A stretch of DNA of 64,000 nucleotides from NCBI GenBank assembly GCA_037176725.1, contig JAZBRS010000011.1, positions 8,122,001 to 8,186,000 on the forward strand, given 5' to 3'. Position 1 is the first letter of the stretch. Each line of letters starts with the position of its first letter. Made by a program: the position numbers and the translations under genes. This document shows positions 35,691 to 47,400 of the stretch, in pieces. Below the pieces are notes generated by a model that was not told the DNA's origin, made no database searches, and saw nothing but the letters and a program-made list of their open reading frames with translations. This DNA comes from Posidonia oceanica. Taxonomy: Eukaryota; Streptophyta; Magnoliopsida; Alismatales; Posidoniaceae.

Positions 35691-37674
35691 CCAATGCGGT
35701 AGTGGGTTTGGTGGCGGGCGAACCTCCGAAAACTTTAAGAGCGAAGCAACCTTCGGGAGGACGGCATTCAGCGGTTCCACCAGTGGGGCGAACTTCCACT
35801 TCTCAATGGGTGGCCGTCTCTGCCTTTGGAATTGTCCTTACTGAACCGGTATGGCAAGATAGACCGGTCGAGCGGTGGTAGTGATCTATGGTGTGGGGTG
35901 TGCCCTAGGTGCAGGTGCGTAAAAGATCTGAGGAGAAGCAGGCCGAGACGCTAGATGAACAAGCGCAGCAGGAGAGTCGATGTATGCAACAGCGGGTTAT
36001 GGCGGATCCTTCTTCTTGGGACGATTGTTGTTGCTGCCGCTGTTGTTGTTGGTGGTGCTGCTGCCGCTGTTGTTACTGCTGGCGGAGGCTTGCTTGGCAA
36101 GCGCAGAGAGTGCGGAGAAGTTGCCACTCCGCAACGAACTCTCTACGCGAGTGCCAGCTCGGATCAGTACAGTGAAAGTCGTGACGGGTTGGATGGTAAG
36201 CAGAGCTCCGGTGGATGGCTGTGCCCCTTTGATAACGATCTTGATAGACTCCTCGTCAAAGGGCCTATCTCAAACCTGTGAAGCAAGGGCGCACCAGTGG
36301 CCGACGTACTCCCCAACGGCTCACCAGGATTCTGCTTGGTTGCGACCAGGTCCGCGCGCTTTGGGACCAGGTCGAGGTTGAAGGAATATTGTTCCAGGAA
36401 CACCTGGCTTAGGTCATTCCAAGTCTTGATCACAGTCATGTCAAGTAACGTGAACCACTTGAGGGCTGGACCGGACAGACTCTTTTGGAACAGGCAGATC
36501 AGCAACCTCTCGTCAGCCTGAAGCTGGGCGAGATCACCGCAATACGCCTTCAGATGGGCTATGGGGCAGCCCCTACCATCATATTTCTCAAAGTCCAGGA
36601 TCTTCAACTTTGGTGGGAGTACCGCCTCTGGGAAATAGCAGAGGTCCCGGAACTAGTAGGTCTGGTGGTCTGTACCCTGCACTAGACGTAGTGCTTTCTC
36701 CAGAACATCCTTCCTGTTATTGATGGGGTCCGGATTAGCTGCCAGAGGTGATGGGGCAGCGAAGGCAGGGACCACGTATGCCGATTGGGTGGCACCAAGG
36801 TGCTCCTCTGGATCCACCATCACATCGCCTGGTGACGCGACGTGATGGCTGGCGTACCCATGCTGTGGTGGAGTGTAAGGGGGAATGCATGCTGAGTTTT
36901 GAACCTGATGCAAGGGAGGTAGATAGATGACATGCTGTGCAGTGGGTGCAGAATGCTGGAGCAGCAGCGGTCGCACCGGTGTGGTGCCGGGCGGTGGGCC
37001 TGTGGGGTACTGCGCTCCTACCAGTCCGAAGGACTGGCCACCAGGTGGCGGAGGTGCATGCTGTGTGTGGTGTTGTGTAGATGCAAGAGGCGGGATACGT
37101 GCCCCCACCGTCGGAACTGTGAGCAGTTGAGACAATGGTCTAGGCGGAAGTGCAGAATGAAATGCATGATATACGGGAGCAGGCCGCACAGGAATCTCAG
37201 GACCAGTAGGAACAAAGGAAGGGCGGATTGATAGAGCCATGCCTTGCAGTCGTTGGGCAGTTTCCATCAGATGCTGATACTGCTCTTCAGGTGTCCCGTC
37301 AGTGGGAACGCTGAAGTGTAGCACCGGCAGGGGGCCAGAGCCAAGAGGTATAGACTGTCTAGAAGGTTGAAGTCCTATGGCAAGGGTCGCCGCAACAGAA
37401 GAAGGGGTGTCAAAAGTGATGTATCCCTAGGAAGGAGGGGTCAGAGGCGCCTCCGGAAGGCGAGTGGTGGTCATCAAGATAGATTCGGCGACCGGATCCG
37501 AAGGGGCGAACGTCTGCCAATGCCCCACAACATACTGGGGTGCCCTAGGCGACGAAGGGGAAACCCTAGTGTCGCAAGGGGCACAGAAGGGTTGGAAGTG
37601 GGAGTCGGAGGGACCGAAGCGGAAATTGCCTCCAAGGTAAGGGTGAGCAGGGGTTCGATGGTGTGCTGGGCCAT
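35691..37674 (-). pseudogene. gag: RT-C gag N-terminal and core domains
   Basis: ATG at 37674 (MAQHTIEPLL..) matches the RT-A start. The gag core at about 36610-36300 reads KILDFEKYDGRGCPIAHLKAYCGDLAQL..QKSLSGPALKWF..WNDLSQVFLEQYSFNLDLVPK, close to RT-A gag. Defects: a frame change between 37600 and 37500, TAG 37427, TAG 36653, a 1-base loss near 36313 (GGTGAGCCGTTGGGG against the longer RT-A form), and a TGA shortly after. A Gln-rich run lies at about 36110-36000. It is homologous to the RT-A gag, so the two elements are of one clade. Confidence 0.8.
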
Positions 37675-38877
37675 TGCTGACCGAGAGCGAGTCAAAATAG
37701 GGCTGCAACGGGGGGAAAGCGGACAAGTTCTCGGAGGAGCTATGATCGCAAAAGCGAATAGCTCGGAAGGAGATGGTCGAGCACAGGTGTCAGTAAGAGG
37801 AGGGACTCGAGCTCCAGTTAGGGAACTCGCTCACTGAACTCTACGAGAGACACAACAGAAACTGGGATTAGTAACAGAAAATGAAATGCAAATGCATTAA
37901 GTTGTGGCATGAATGATATGTATGCTTTCTAGCATGCTCTCTCTCACCAATCTAGTGTTTCCTAGTAGGTAGTCTACTTCGGATACCCACAAGCGTACAG
38001 GTCACCGACTCAGGCCAGAAAAGTAGGTCCCTTGTCTAGATCTTGGCCCAAAGCTCAGGTAATAACAGGATGGTGCGTTGGTGGCCTCGACCCCGTCGAA
38101 GCGTGGGTGGTACCCTCCACTAGCACCGACATGTCCCCTGACAAGGGGGGACAGACCGACCGACTTACGCCATGCCAAAGCATTGGGGCAAGAGGCCGGG
38201 ACCATCCTTCGCAGACTGATAGGTGGACTCAGATGAGAAGATGCATGCCCTATATGATGCTTCATGCAAATGATTAAATTTTTTTATCTTGCGTATTTTA
38301 TTAACTCAAGGGGATGCAAGTGTGTTGATGGCTCTAGTTGATCCTAGATTTTATTTTTACTTGCCATTTTTAATTAGCCGTGGGGGAAGAAATCAGTCTC
38401 TAATTGTCCTTAGGCTTAATGCAAAAAGGGGAAGAAAATCACCCAAGCATGTCAAGCAAACAACATACATCACTGCAAAAGGCATGTTCATGGCATGTGC
38501 TAGTGTTGTAGACATGCTTAGTGAAAGTGGAAAACAATCAGCACAACAAAAGGCAGGTAAGGCATAGCATGTGCATCAGTGTAGTGACATAGCATACTTG
38601 TGTAAAATAAAGCAAGCATCAGACAAAAAGCATGAATTAAAGCAATAATCACGCAAGCATGGCAATGGAATGCTGGAATAAAGGAAGTACTTAAATTAAA
38701 ACAGCGAATAAAGCAGATAAAGTTAATAAATGCTGAGATAATAATTAAAGAGCAGTGCGATAAGTAAATGAATAAGGCAATTAAAGGGGAGCTAAGCAAG
38801 CAGACAAAGGCACAAAGGCAAACAAAGATGCAAATTGCAAGCAAACGGAAGCCAAAAATGAAAGCCGGAGTCTAGTA
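37675..38877 (-). other. RT-C leader between PBS and gag
   Basis: This untranslated leader of about 1.2 kb shares the block 38260-37920 with RT-A 9240-9520. TTTCTGTTGTGTCTCTCGTAG ends at 37841 on the minus strand, a strong 3' splice site about 170 bp before the gag ATG. 38300-38870 is A-rich with no ORF worth calling. Confidence 0.5.
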
Positions 38878-38895
38878 TCCCCAGCGGAGTCACCA
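38878..38895 (-). other. Primer-binding site of RT-C
   Basis: On the minus strand TGGTGACTCCGCTGGGGA follows the LTR end (..ACTACA, one spacer base). It differs from the RT-A PBS at two bases. Confidence 0.75.
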
Positions 38896-40725
38896 TTGTA
38901 GTAATTCTGGTGTTCGAATCGTCTATGCACGATGCCAAAGCTCGCGTGCATTGATCAGAATCAGGTTCACTATTAGCCGATGCATTCAAGAAGGAAGACT
39001 TGGCTCGAAAACACCAAAAAAGGGAAAAAAGAGCAAGAAAAGAAGAGATAAGACAAATCAGAGTCGCCACCGTGTCTATTAAGTCGGGATACAAGGAAAA
39101 CCAGGGAAATGCGTGAATAAATACGCAAAACCAAGCAAAAGATGCAATGCGATGCAATGCAAATGAAATGGGATGAAATGAAATGCAATGATGTGACTCG
39201 TGCCTAGGATAAGGGCAATATGGTCATTACAGGCCATGAGAAAGGGCAAGGATTCCTGTTACGTGCGGGGAAGGTGTTAGGCACCCCCGACATGCCCGAG
39301 AATCGGTCTTCCAAGGCTTACGCTCGCATACTCTAGACACCCCATTTTGACAGGCTAAATTGGTGGAATCTCTCTCTCTGGTGGCTTCTGGACCAAACCA
39401 ATACCTAAACCTGAACCTATGTTAAAACTTACACAATCCTTTTCATCCTACTCCTCAAAACAAGCCTAAACTTGACCTGAGCCTACACCCCTTTCCCGAA
39501 CCCGAAAACTATCCAAAATCCATAGGAAAACTCACCATCCCTGACTTAGCAAACCCACCAAAAAGCCCGCAAAATCTCAAACCAGAGCCCTCCCAAAAAA
39601 CCCTAGGAAACTTAGGTAAAACTACACTTTTTCTACACCTCAAAACCCTCCAAAACTTTCTCAAAACTGAACCAAAACCCCGGGACCAAGACTAGAAACC
39701 CTAGACCCCACACCCGCCAAATTTCACCCCTTTCCGAGACCTCTAAGACCCCCTTTTGGCCAAATTATCGTTTTCTCTCTCCAGGATTATCGTTTTCTCT
39801 CTCCTCTCTCTCTCCTGATTATCGCCCCTCTTTTCACCCCCTTCTTGACTATTTTCTGGCCTGGCTGTGGGCCCCCTTTGTGCTTCTATCTCTTCTCTAT
39901 CTTATTTCTATTTTTACTTTATTTTTAGCATTTTCCTTAATTTTTAAAAATTGTTTCCTCCAACTCATCTCTTTTCTCCTTTATTCCCCCTTTTTTCCCT
40001 TTTCTCCCTCCTTCTCTTTTCCTCTTCCTCTCTCTTGCAAAAATCCATAAAAACCCCTAAAAATCTGTAAAACCCCAAAACATAAAAGAAACAAATCAGA
40101 ACCCTAAGAAAAACAATTAAAAAACATTAAACAAGCAATTAAAAACCTAAACTTAACTAAATCAAACTAAAAGGAAAACCAAGCATGTAAGCTAAAAAAT
40201 GCAAAACAAACTAAAACAAAATACTGTAAAATCAAGTAAAAAACTGAAATAAAGTCAGAACCTACCAAAGATAAAAACCCCACTAAAAGAATTAAAAAAA
40301 AAAACAAACCCTAATGAGAAGAATTAAAAATCAAATACTAAAACAGGTAATTAAAGAAAACAAAAGACTTAACCTAATGAACATAAGAAAAATAACATAA
40401 AACTTAATTAAAAAAGAAAAAGAAAATACAGTTGGAAGACTTAGGAACACTTAATCAAACCAGGAAAAACCAACTAAAAAATATCAAGAAGAATTAACAA
40501 ATAAAAATCGAAAAAACATAGTTCAAAAGACTTAAAGGAGAAAAACATAAAAGACTAGAACTAAAAAGCCCAAAACTCACCCTAATTAACCTAAAAATAA
40601 ATCTTAAAAATCCTAATTAACATTCTAGGCACTTAACAAGAAAAACATAATTAAAAAAAAACAACTTAAAAGACTTAACAAACATTTAATCAAGATAAAA
40701 AAACAAATTAAAAGCAAAGAGAGCC

Positions 40726-40895
40726 TTAAGACCCTAATCAAACCCTAATCCCATGTATTCAAACCCAAGACACTAGTGCCATTCCAAAAAAGGATACAAA
40801 AGAACCCTAAAACCCTAATCCCCATGGATTCAAACCCAAGACATTAGTGCCATTCTAAAAAAGGAAACAAAAAAACCCTAAAACCCTAATCCCAT
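40726..40895 (+). promoter_or_regulatory. Telobox-like cluster in S3
   Basis: Repeated AAACCCTAATC / AAACCCTAA words lie on the sense strand, partly within a duplicated segment of about 65 bp (CCCATGTATTC.. and CCCATGGATTC..). Further CCCTAG words lie at 39598-39715. Confidence 0.45.
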
Positions 40896-42989
40896 CCCCA
40901 TTTAAAAGGACCAACAACCCTCCTACCAAGACAACACAGCCGTCCCTCTCCCTCTCTCTTTTTTCTTCTCCTTCAAAAAACCCAACACTTCCTCTCCACT
41001 TCCTCTCCACTCCCTCTTCTCTCCTCTAAAAACACAGCCGTCCCTCTCCCTCTCTCTTTTTTCTTCTCCTTCAAAAAACCCAACACTTCCCCTCCACTCT
41101 CTCTTCTCTCCTCTCCAACACAGCCAACACACCTTCCTCTCCTCACCAACACAGCCTCCTCACCTTCCTCCTCTCCAACACAGCCCTCCTACCAAGAGCC
41201 TCCACCAACAGCCGTCCCTCCCTCTCTCTTTTTTTTCTCCTTCAAAAAAAGCCAACAAACCTCCTCCCCTCCACTCTCTCTTCTTTCTCCTTTGAACAAC
41301 CACCCAACAGTCCACTCCTACCACACCACAGCCTCCATCATCTCTTCAGACCTCCACCATACCCATCCCCAACCCAGAAGCCAGAGAGAGGAAGAAAAAA
41401 CCAGAGGAAGAAGAAACCAGAGGAGAGAGAAAAACAGCCGAACTTCTCCATTTTTCTGCGACCACCTCGGCGCACAAAAAATTTATCCGAGCCCACCACT
41501 AGATCCGTCTCATTCTCCCATCCAACCCCATATTTTTTTTTTCGCGTTTCGAACTCCGTAGCGCCCGCAGCAGCTCGCCGGAGTTGGCCTTCTTCCCCGG
41601 CGCCGTTCGCCGGAGCAGCGGCCACGTCGCCTCCCCGCGCCGCCACGCCGCTCCACAGGCCGCCCCGGACCTCGTCGTGCCTCCGCCGAATCCCCCGCAG
41701 GCCAGTCGCGCCGCCAGCACGCCGCTCCGCGCCCTCCTCCGCCGTCAGGAGCTCGCCGGCGCCACCACCCCCGCATGCTACTGTAGCTGCTACAGTAAGC
41801 ATGTTGAATGATGCCGATCGTTTTCTTTTTTTTTTTTTTTTTTCCTTATCTTAGTAACTTTACCACATATTGCATTTCCACCTCATAGTTTTAATTATTT
41901 GCACTTAGCTCCTCTATCTGTTTAAATTCATTTAACTTTGAATTAAAACCATATTAAATTGCATGAACTGTTTGTATTTTTCTGTATTTGCATGATAGTC
42001 CATTTACTGTGCGTTTCAGTTATAAAATATTATGCTTTAGCCCCTCTTCTTTACATTATTGCACTTAGGTCCTGTTTTAAATCAGTCTGTTTAATTACAT
42101 GCATTTTACCATGCTGCATTGCATTCTAAGTCCCTGCATGTTTCTGTTTTTTCATGTAGATCCAACACACTGTAGTAACTTAGGTTTTGATTTTAATTTT
42201 TGGTTGATGCATTACACTTTTGCCCCTCTGTTTTTTCATTTTTGCATATAGGTCCATTTTAAGTGGACAGTAACTCTTGCATGCATTTTTAGCTTATTAC
42301 ATTGCATTTTTGACCCTGATCTTTTTAAAAATCACATTGCAGTCCTGTAATCTATTTTTCAGGGCATGTTTTCCATATGAGATTGCATATTTGACCCCTG
42401 CATGATTTGAAAATCACACATAGAGCCTTGCATCTTTTGAAAAATCATGTGAAAAGACTGTTTTGCCCCCAAGTTGCATTTTAGCTCCTATGTTTGCAAA
42501 AATTGCATGTAGACCCTCCACTTGCATTCCCGGACTCCCCAGAACCCCTGTTTTCTGGAAAATTTGCATTTTAGCTCCTTTCTTTTTCAAAAATGCTTTT
42601 AAACCCCTGTTCTTTCCAAATGGCTTTTCCTTGTCTTTTCTGGTTTTGCATGCATTCTGCATCCATTTTAATCTTGCATTTTAGCTCCCCTTCGCATACA
42701 CTAAGCACTTTTAACTCCCCTTCACTTGGGAGGACCTTCAGCACACCCTTAGGATCTCCTGAACACTTAGATCTGTCCTCCTCTTCTGTTCTGGTCCTTC
42801 TGCTCCGAAGCCGCGATACCTTCCAATCCGATCGTCGGATCTCCTCAAGTAAGCTGCCCAGGCGACCGCAGCGAAGCGCTCTTCAGCATGGACCAAGCAG
42901 ATCTCCGATCAGACTCCCGGATCTCCAGGTATGTCCTCCTGAACCTCTGCACTGCATTCATTTGCATGCCATTCGCACCGCTTTGCGTG

Positions 42990-43960
42990 CCCTTTAGTTT
43001 TTTCGCCTCGTTTTGCGTGCAGTCTTGTTTTCTCGCACCGTTTTGCGTGCCCTTTAGTTTTTTCGCCTCGTTTTGCGTGCAGTCTTGTTTTCTCGCACCG
43101 TTTTGCGTGCCCTTTGGTTTTTTCGCCTCGTTTTGAGTGTTTTCCAGTTTTCTCGCTCCGTTTTGCGTGCCGCTTCCTTGTCCTGCATCGTTTTGCGTCC
43201 CCTTTAGTTTTTTTTTCGCCTCGTTTTGCACGCAGTCTTGTTTTTCCGCTCCGTTTTGAGTGCCTTCAAGTTTTCTCACTCCGTTTTGCGCGCCGCTTCT
43301 TTGTGTCGCACCGTTTTGCATGCCCTTTAGTTTTTTCCGCTCCGTTTTGCGTGCCTTCATGTTTTCCCGCTCCGTTTTGCACGCCGCTTCTTTGTCTTGC
43401 ACCGTTTTGCGTGCCCTTTAGTTTCTTCGCCTCGTTTTGCGTGTTTTCAAGTTTTCTCGCTCCGTTTTGCGCGCCGCTTCTTTGTCTTGCACCGTTTCGC
43501 GTGCCCTTTAGTTTTTCCGCTCCGTTTTGCGTGCCTTCACGTTTTCTCGCTCCGTTTTGCGCGCCGCTTCTTTGTGTTGCACCGTTTTGCGCGCCTTTTA
43601 GTTTTTCGCCTCGTTTTGCGTGTTTTCAAGTTTTCTCGCCCCGCTTTGCGCGTCGCCTCTTTGTCTTGCACCGTTTTGCGTGCCCTTTAGTTTTTCGTCT
43701 CGTTTTGCGTGTTTTCAAGTTTTCTCGCTCCGTTTTGCGCGCCGCATCTTTGTCTTGCACCGTTTTGCGTGCCCTCTAGTTTTCTTACCCCGTTTTGCGT
43801 GCAGTCTCGTTTTCTTGCCCAGTTTTGCGCCCTTCTTCCGTTTTCTCGCACGGTTTTGCGTTCTTGTTCCGTTTCTTGCCCCATCTTGCATGTCAACCTT
43901 GCCTTTGCATCTTTTTGCATACTTGTTTCGTTCCTCGCACTGTTTTACGCCGTTTCCCTT
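42990..43960 (+). repeat. Expanded CGTTTTGCGTGC tandem repeats in S3
   Basis: About 30 copies of a unit of roughly 28-31 bp, centred on CCGTTTTGCGTGCC, alternate in a higher-order period of about 60 bp (TTTAG.. and GCAGTCTTG.. types). They are related to the 40-bp repeats of the RT-C LTRs but at higher copy number. All three plus frames stay open, so the Cys/Phe-rich ORFs here are not genes. Confidence 0.8.
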
Positions 43961-44029
43961 TGCATGTCGATTGCATTGCATGGTTTTCTCGCCGTTTCGT
44001 TTTTTCGCCTGCATTTGCATATAGGGCGG

Positions 44030-44490
44030 TGATGCTTACTGTCCGGAGTTCTCACGAGCCAGGTTTCGCCCGGTTCGGAACACAGACAGCGTTGCTGAGC
44101 GCTTAGATTGCACGTTTACTTCCTTGCACCGTCTTTCATCACTTAGAGCACACCTTTGAGCATTTAGACAGGCATTCATTGGCACTTAGGCATTCAAAGT
44201 CTGCATTTCCCTGCATATGCGAGCGTAAGCCTAGAAAGACCGATTCCCGGGCGTGTCGGGGGTGCCTAACACCTTCCCCGCGCGTAACAGGAGTCCTTAC
44301 CCTCTCTTGGCCCGCAATGACCATATTGCCCTTGTCCTAGGCACGAGTCACATCATTTGCATTCATTTGCATCTTATTTCTTTTGCATTGCTTTGCTTTG
44401 CATCTTTTGCTTGGTTTTGCGTGATTATTCACGCATTTCCCCGGTTTTCCTCGTCTTCCGATTTAATAGACTTGGTGGCGACTCCGATTT
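44030..44490 (+). other. R-like and U5 conserved blocks of S3
   Basis: The R-like block GGTGATGCTTACTGTCCGG..TTCTCACG..GGTTCGGAACACAGACAGCG is at 44030-44095. The U5 hairpin GGGGGTGCCTAACACC.. is at 44258-44279. TTAATAGACTTGGTGGCGAC continues to TGGCGACTCCG at 44476-44486, an exact copy of the first 11 bases of the RT-A PBS, 164 bp before the LTR end. Confidence 0.6.
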
Positions 44491-47400
44491 TGTCTTATCT
44501 TCTTCTTTTCTTTCCCTTTTTCCCTTTTTTAAATGTTTTCGAGTTAGGTCTTCCTTCTCGGACATAGCCGCTTATAGTGAGCCTGATTCCGATCGGTGCA
44601 CGCGAGCTTTGGCATCGTGCATGGACGATCCGAACACCGGGATTACTACACATACGCAGGGAAATGCATGCTTTGAGTGCCTAAGTGCCATGAATGCCTA
44701 ATTAGATGCTCAAATGTGTGCTCTAACTGATAGAATGCGTGCAAGGAATTAAACGTGCAATCTAAGTGCTCAGCAGCGTTGTCTATGTTTCGAACGGGTG
44801 AGCCCTGGTCCGTGAGAACTCCAGGCAATAAGTATCACTGCCCTAAATGCAAACATAGGCGATAAAACAAAACAACGGTAAAACCACACACATGCAAGCG
44901 ACATGCAAAGGAAAACAATAGCAAACATGCAAAACGGTGCAAGGTGAAGGAAACGAGAGTGGGCATGCAAAACGGTGCGAAAACAAGCGAAAACAAATGC
45001 GGGCCCGCAAAACGGCACGAAAACGAGCAAAAACAGATGCAGGCACGTGAAACGGCGCGAAAGCGGGGAAAACATATGTGGACACGCAAAACGGTGCAAG
45101 AACAAGAGAAAAGGAAAGTGGGCACGCAAAATGGTGCGAAAACAGGCGAAAACAAATGCTGGCACGCAAAACGGTGCGAAAACAGGCGAAAATAAATGTT
45201 GGCACGCAAAACGGTGCAAGAGTGAAGGAAAATAGGCTATGCAAATGTGGAAACAAAACATCGTAAAAGCCATGCAATGCAGGTGTAAAAACATGCAAAG
45301 GGGAAAAAACAAAACAAGTAAAGAGAGGCAAGCGGTGTAAGGGTGAAGACAAACACCGGTTAATGACCACATGATGCAGGTGTGAAGACCTGCAAAGGGG
45401 AAAGAAAGCAAGCAGAGGGATCACCACTATCCTGTGACTGTTTCCCACTAAACCGTCCCACGATGTGTCTCGCACGCTGCCCAAAGCTTGCGGTGCAATC
45501 GGATCATGGAAAAGGGGGAAGAAGGCCGTGATCAGTAGTGAATCCAAGGAAAACTCAACCCAAAGACACTAAGAAGATGCGGAAAGAGGAAGTAGAGTCA
45601 ATAGGTAAGAGGAGAAGTCCTAATCTACATGCACGGAAAACGCGGTGCGAAAACAATGCATGTAATGCAAGTGATATGTAACAAAGTGCTATGCAGTGAT
45701 TCAGATGGACTTACCTTGGAGATCTGAGGCTTGATCTGAGGTAACCTTGGTCAGCATGAAAGTCCACTCCACCAGGATGATCCAGGTAGCTTGGTCGCGA
45801 AGATCCGGCGGTCCGATCGGAAGATATACAAGCCTCAAGGTCAGAAGACTCAAGAACCAAGGAAAGGAAGGGATCTAAGTGCAAGTAGTCCCTAAGGGTG
45901 TGTAGAACAGGGCCTCCCACATGCAAGGGAGCTAAGGGTGCTCAAAAGTGTGCTAAGATGCTAAGTGCAATGGTGTATGGGCGCAATGCATGTAAAAATG
46001 CAAAGATGGGGGCCTAAATGCAGTTTCTAAAAATGTATGGACTTAAATGCAAAGTGGAGGCATGGATGGATGCATGCAGGAGTCTTCATATGATCATGGT
46101 AAACTATTAGGCTATTATGCAAAATAGAAATGAATGCAATGCATGCTACAAAAGAGGACCAGGGACCTAAATGCAATTTGCAAAAGTTATGTGGATTTTA
46201 TTGCAAAGTAAACAAAAGCATGCACAAATCTCAGAAAATTTGTGGGGACCTGTATGTAATTTAGAAAAGTTTTTAGACCAGAGAACAAAACCAAAAAAGA
46301 CTCAAAAGGTACAAAAGACATCTGCAAGGACCTATGTGCAATTTGGGCAAAATTCTGGGCCAAACAGCAAAACCAAAACAAAATCCAGGGACTCACAACA
46401 TGGCATGGAAGGACTCACATGCAAAACTTGAAAACATGTTGGATTAAATGCAAAACCAGAAAACCAAGCCAAGAGTCACAAGAAAACATGGGTAAGGACC
46501 CAAATGCAATATTCAAAACCTCCTGGACTAAAATGCAAGGCCAAAAAAAGAACCAAACCTCCTGTAAAACAAAGGGAAGGACCATTTTGCAAATAAAGAA
46601 AATCTGGGGACTGATCTGCAAAGCCAGAAAAGAATCCACACAAATATAGGAATACAAAGGGGGGACCTCTGTGCAATAAAAAGAAAACCTTGGACCTAAC
46701 TGCAAACTGAAAACAAAATAAAAAACATGCACAGCACAACACAGAGGGACCCAGATGCAAATAAAACAAAGTCATGGGCTTAAAAGAATCAAACACAAGA
46801 CACAGAGAATTACAGGAGGATCAAAATGCAAATAGAACAAACATCTGGACTTTTTATTAATACAATATGGTTTTAAAAGATGATTAAATGAAATGCATGA
46901 ACTTTTGCCTGAGGACTGACGTGCAAATAAATTATTTTTATGGGTTCTTTTGTAATGCAATATAGTTTTAAATGCTGATTAAATGAAATGCAAGAACTGT
47001 GGAGGACTAATATGCAAATAAAAATAACCAGAGGCCCTAAATGCAATGTGATATGATAAAATGCAGATTAAAATGATTTCTAACAACTGAAGATGGACTA
47101 AAGTGCAAAAAAATAAATCAGAGGAGCTACATGCAATGTAATATGATAAAATGTGCATTTAAATGAAATGATAAATCAACAGAGGACTCAAATGCAAATA
47201 TAATAAGTTACAGAAGTTAAATGTAATGTAATAAGATAAAAACAAACATTTAAATGATATTAGTCAACTGCCAGACTTAAAAGTAAAGAAATTAAGCTAC
47301 TGGACTGGAAGTAAATGAAGTTAAAGTTATTTGAACTACAGAAGGATCAGAACGTAACAAAAAGAAATAACTGAAATTAAAAGCAATGCAATAAAGTTTT

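Larger units (their letters stand above)
39332..44650 (+). mobile_element. S3: 5.3-kb solo LTR in the RT-C 5' LTR
   Basis: It starts TCTAGACACCCCATTTTGAC (decayed TGTAG..) and ends GGGATTACTACA. A perfect 5-bp TSD CATAC flanks it (39327-39331 and 44651-44655). Across the insertion RT-C LTR sequence resumes exactly (GCTCGCATAC / CATACGCAGGG). Inside, in plus order: teloboxes, A-rich tract, pyrimidine-rich block 40920-41290, GC-rich island 41520-41795, AT-rich region with 'ttgcattttagctcc' words, expanded CGTTTTGCGTGC repeats, R-like block 44030-44110, U5 hairpin and PBS-like block. No gag, PBS or second LTR, so it is a solo LTR of RT-C-like ends. Confidence 0.9.

Noticed and set aside
40923..41132. 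ORF with repeated EEKRERERDG in S3
   Set aside because: It is the reverse strand of a duplicated CT-rich tract (40940-41110), a composition artefact.
43114..44024. Cys/Phe-rich ORFs of up to 221 codons, and matching ORFs at 16993-17673 and 44770-45547
   Set aside because: They lie on the CGTTTTGCG tandem repeats, are open in several frames, and differ between LTR copies.
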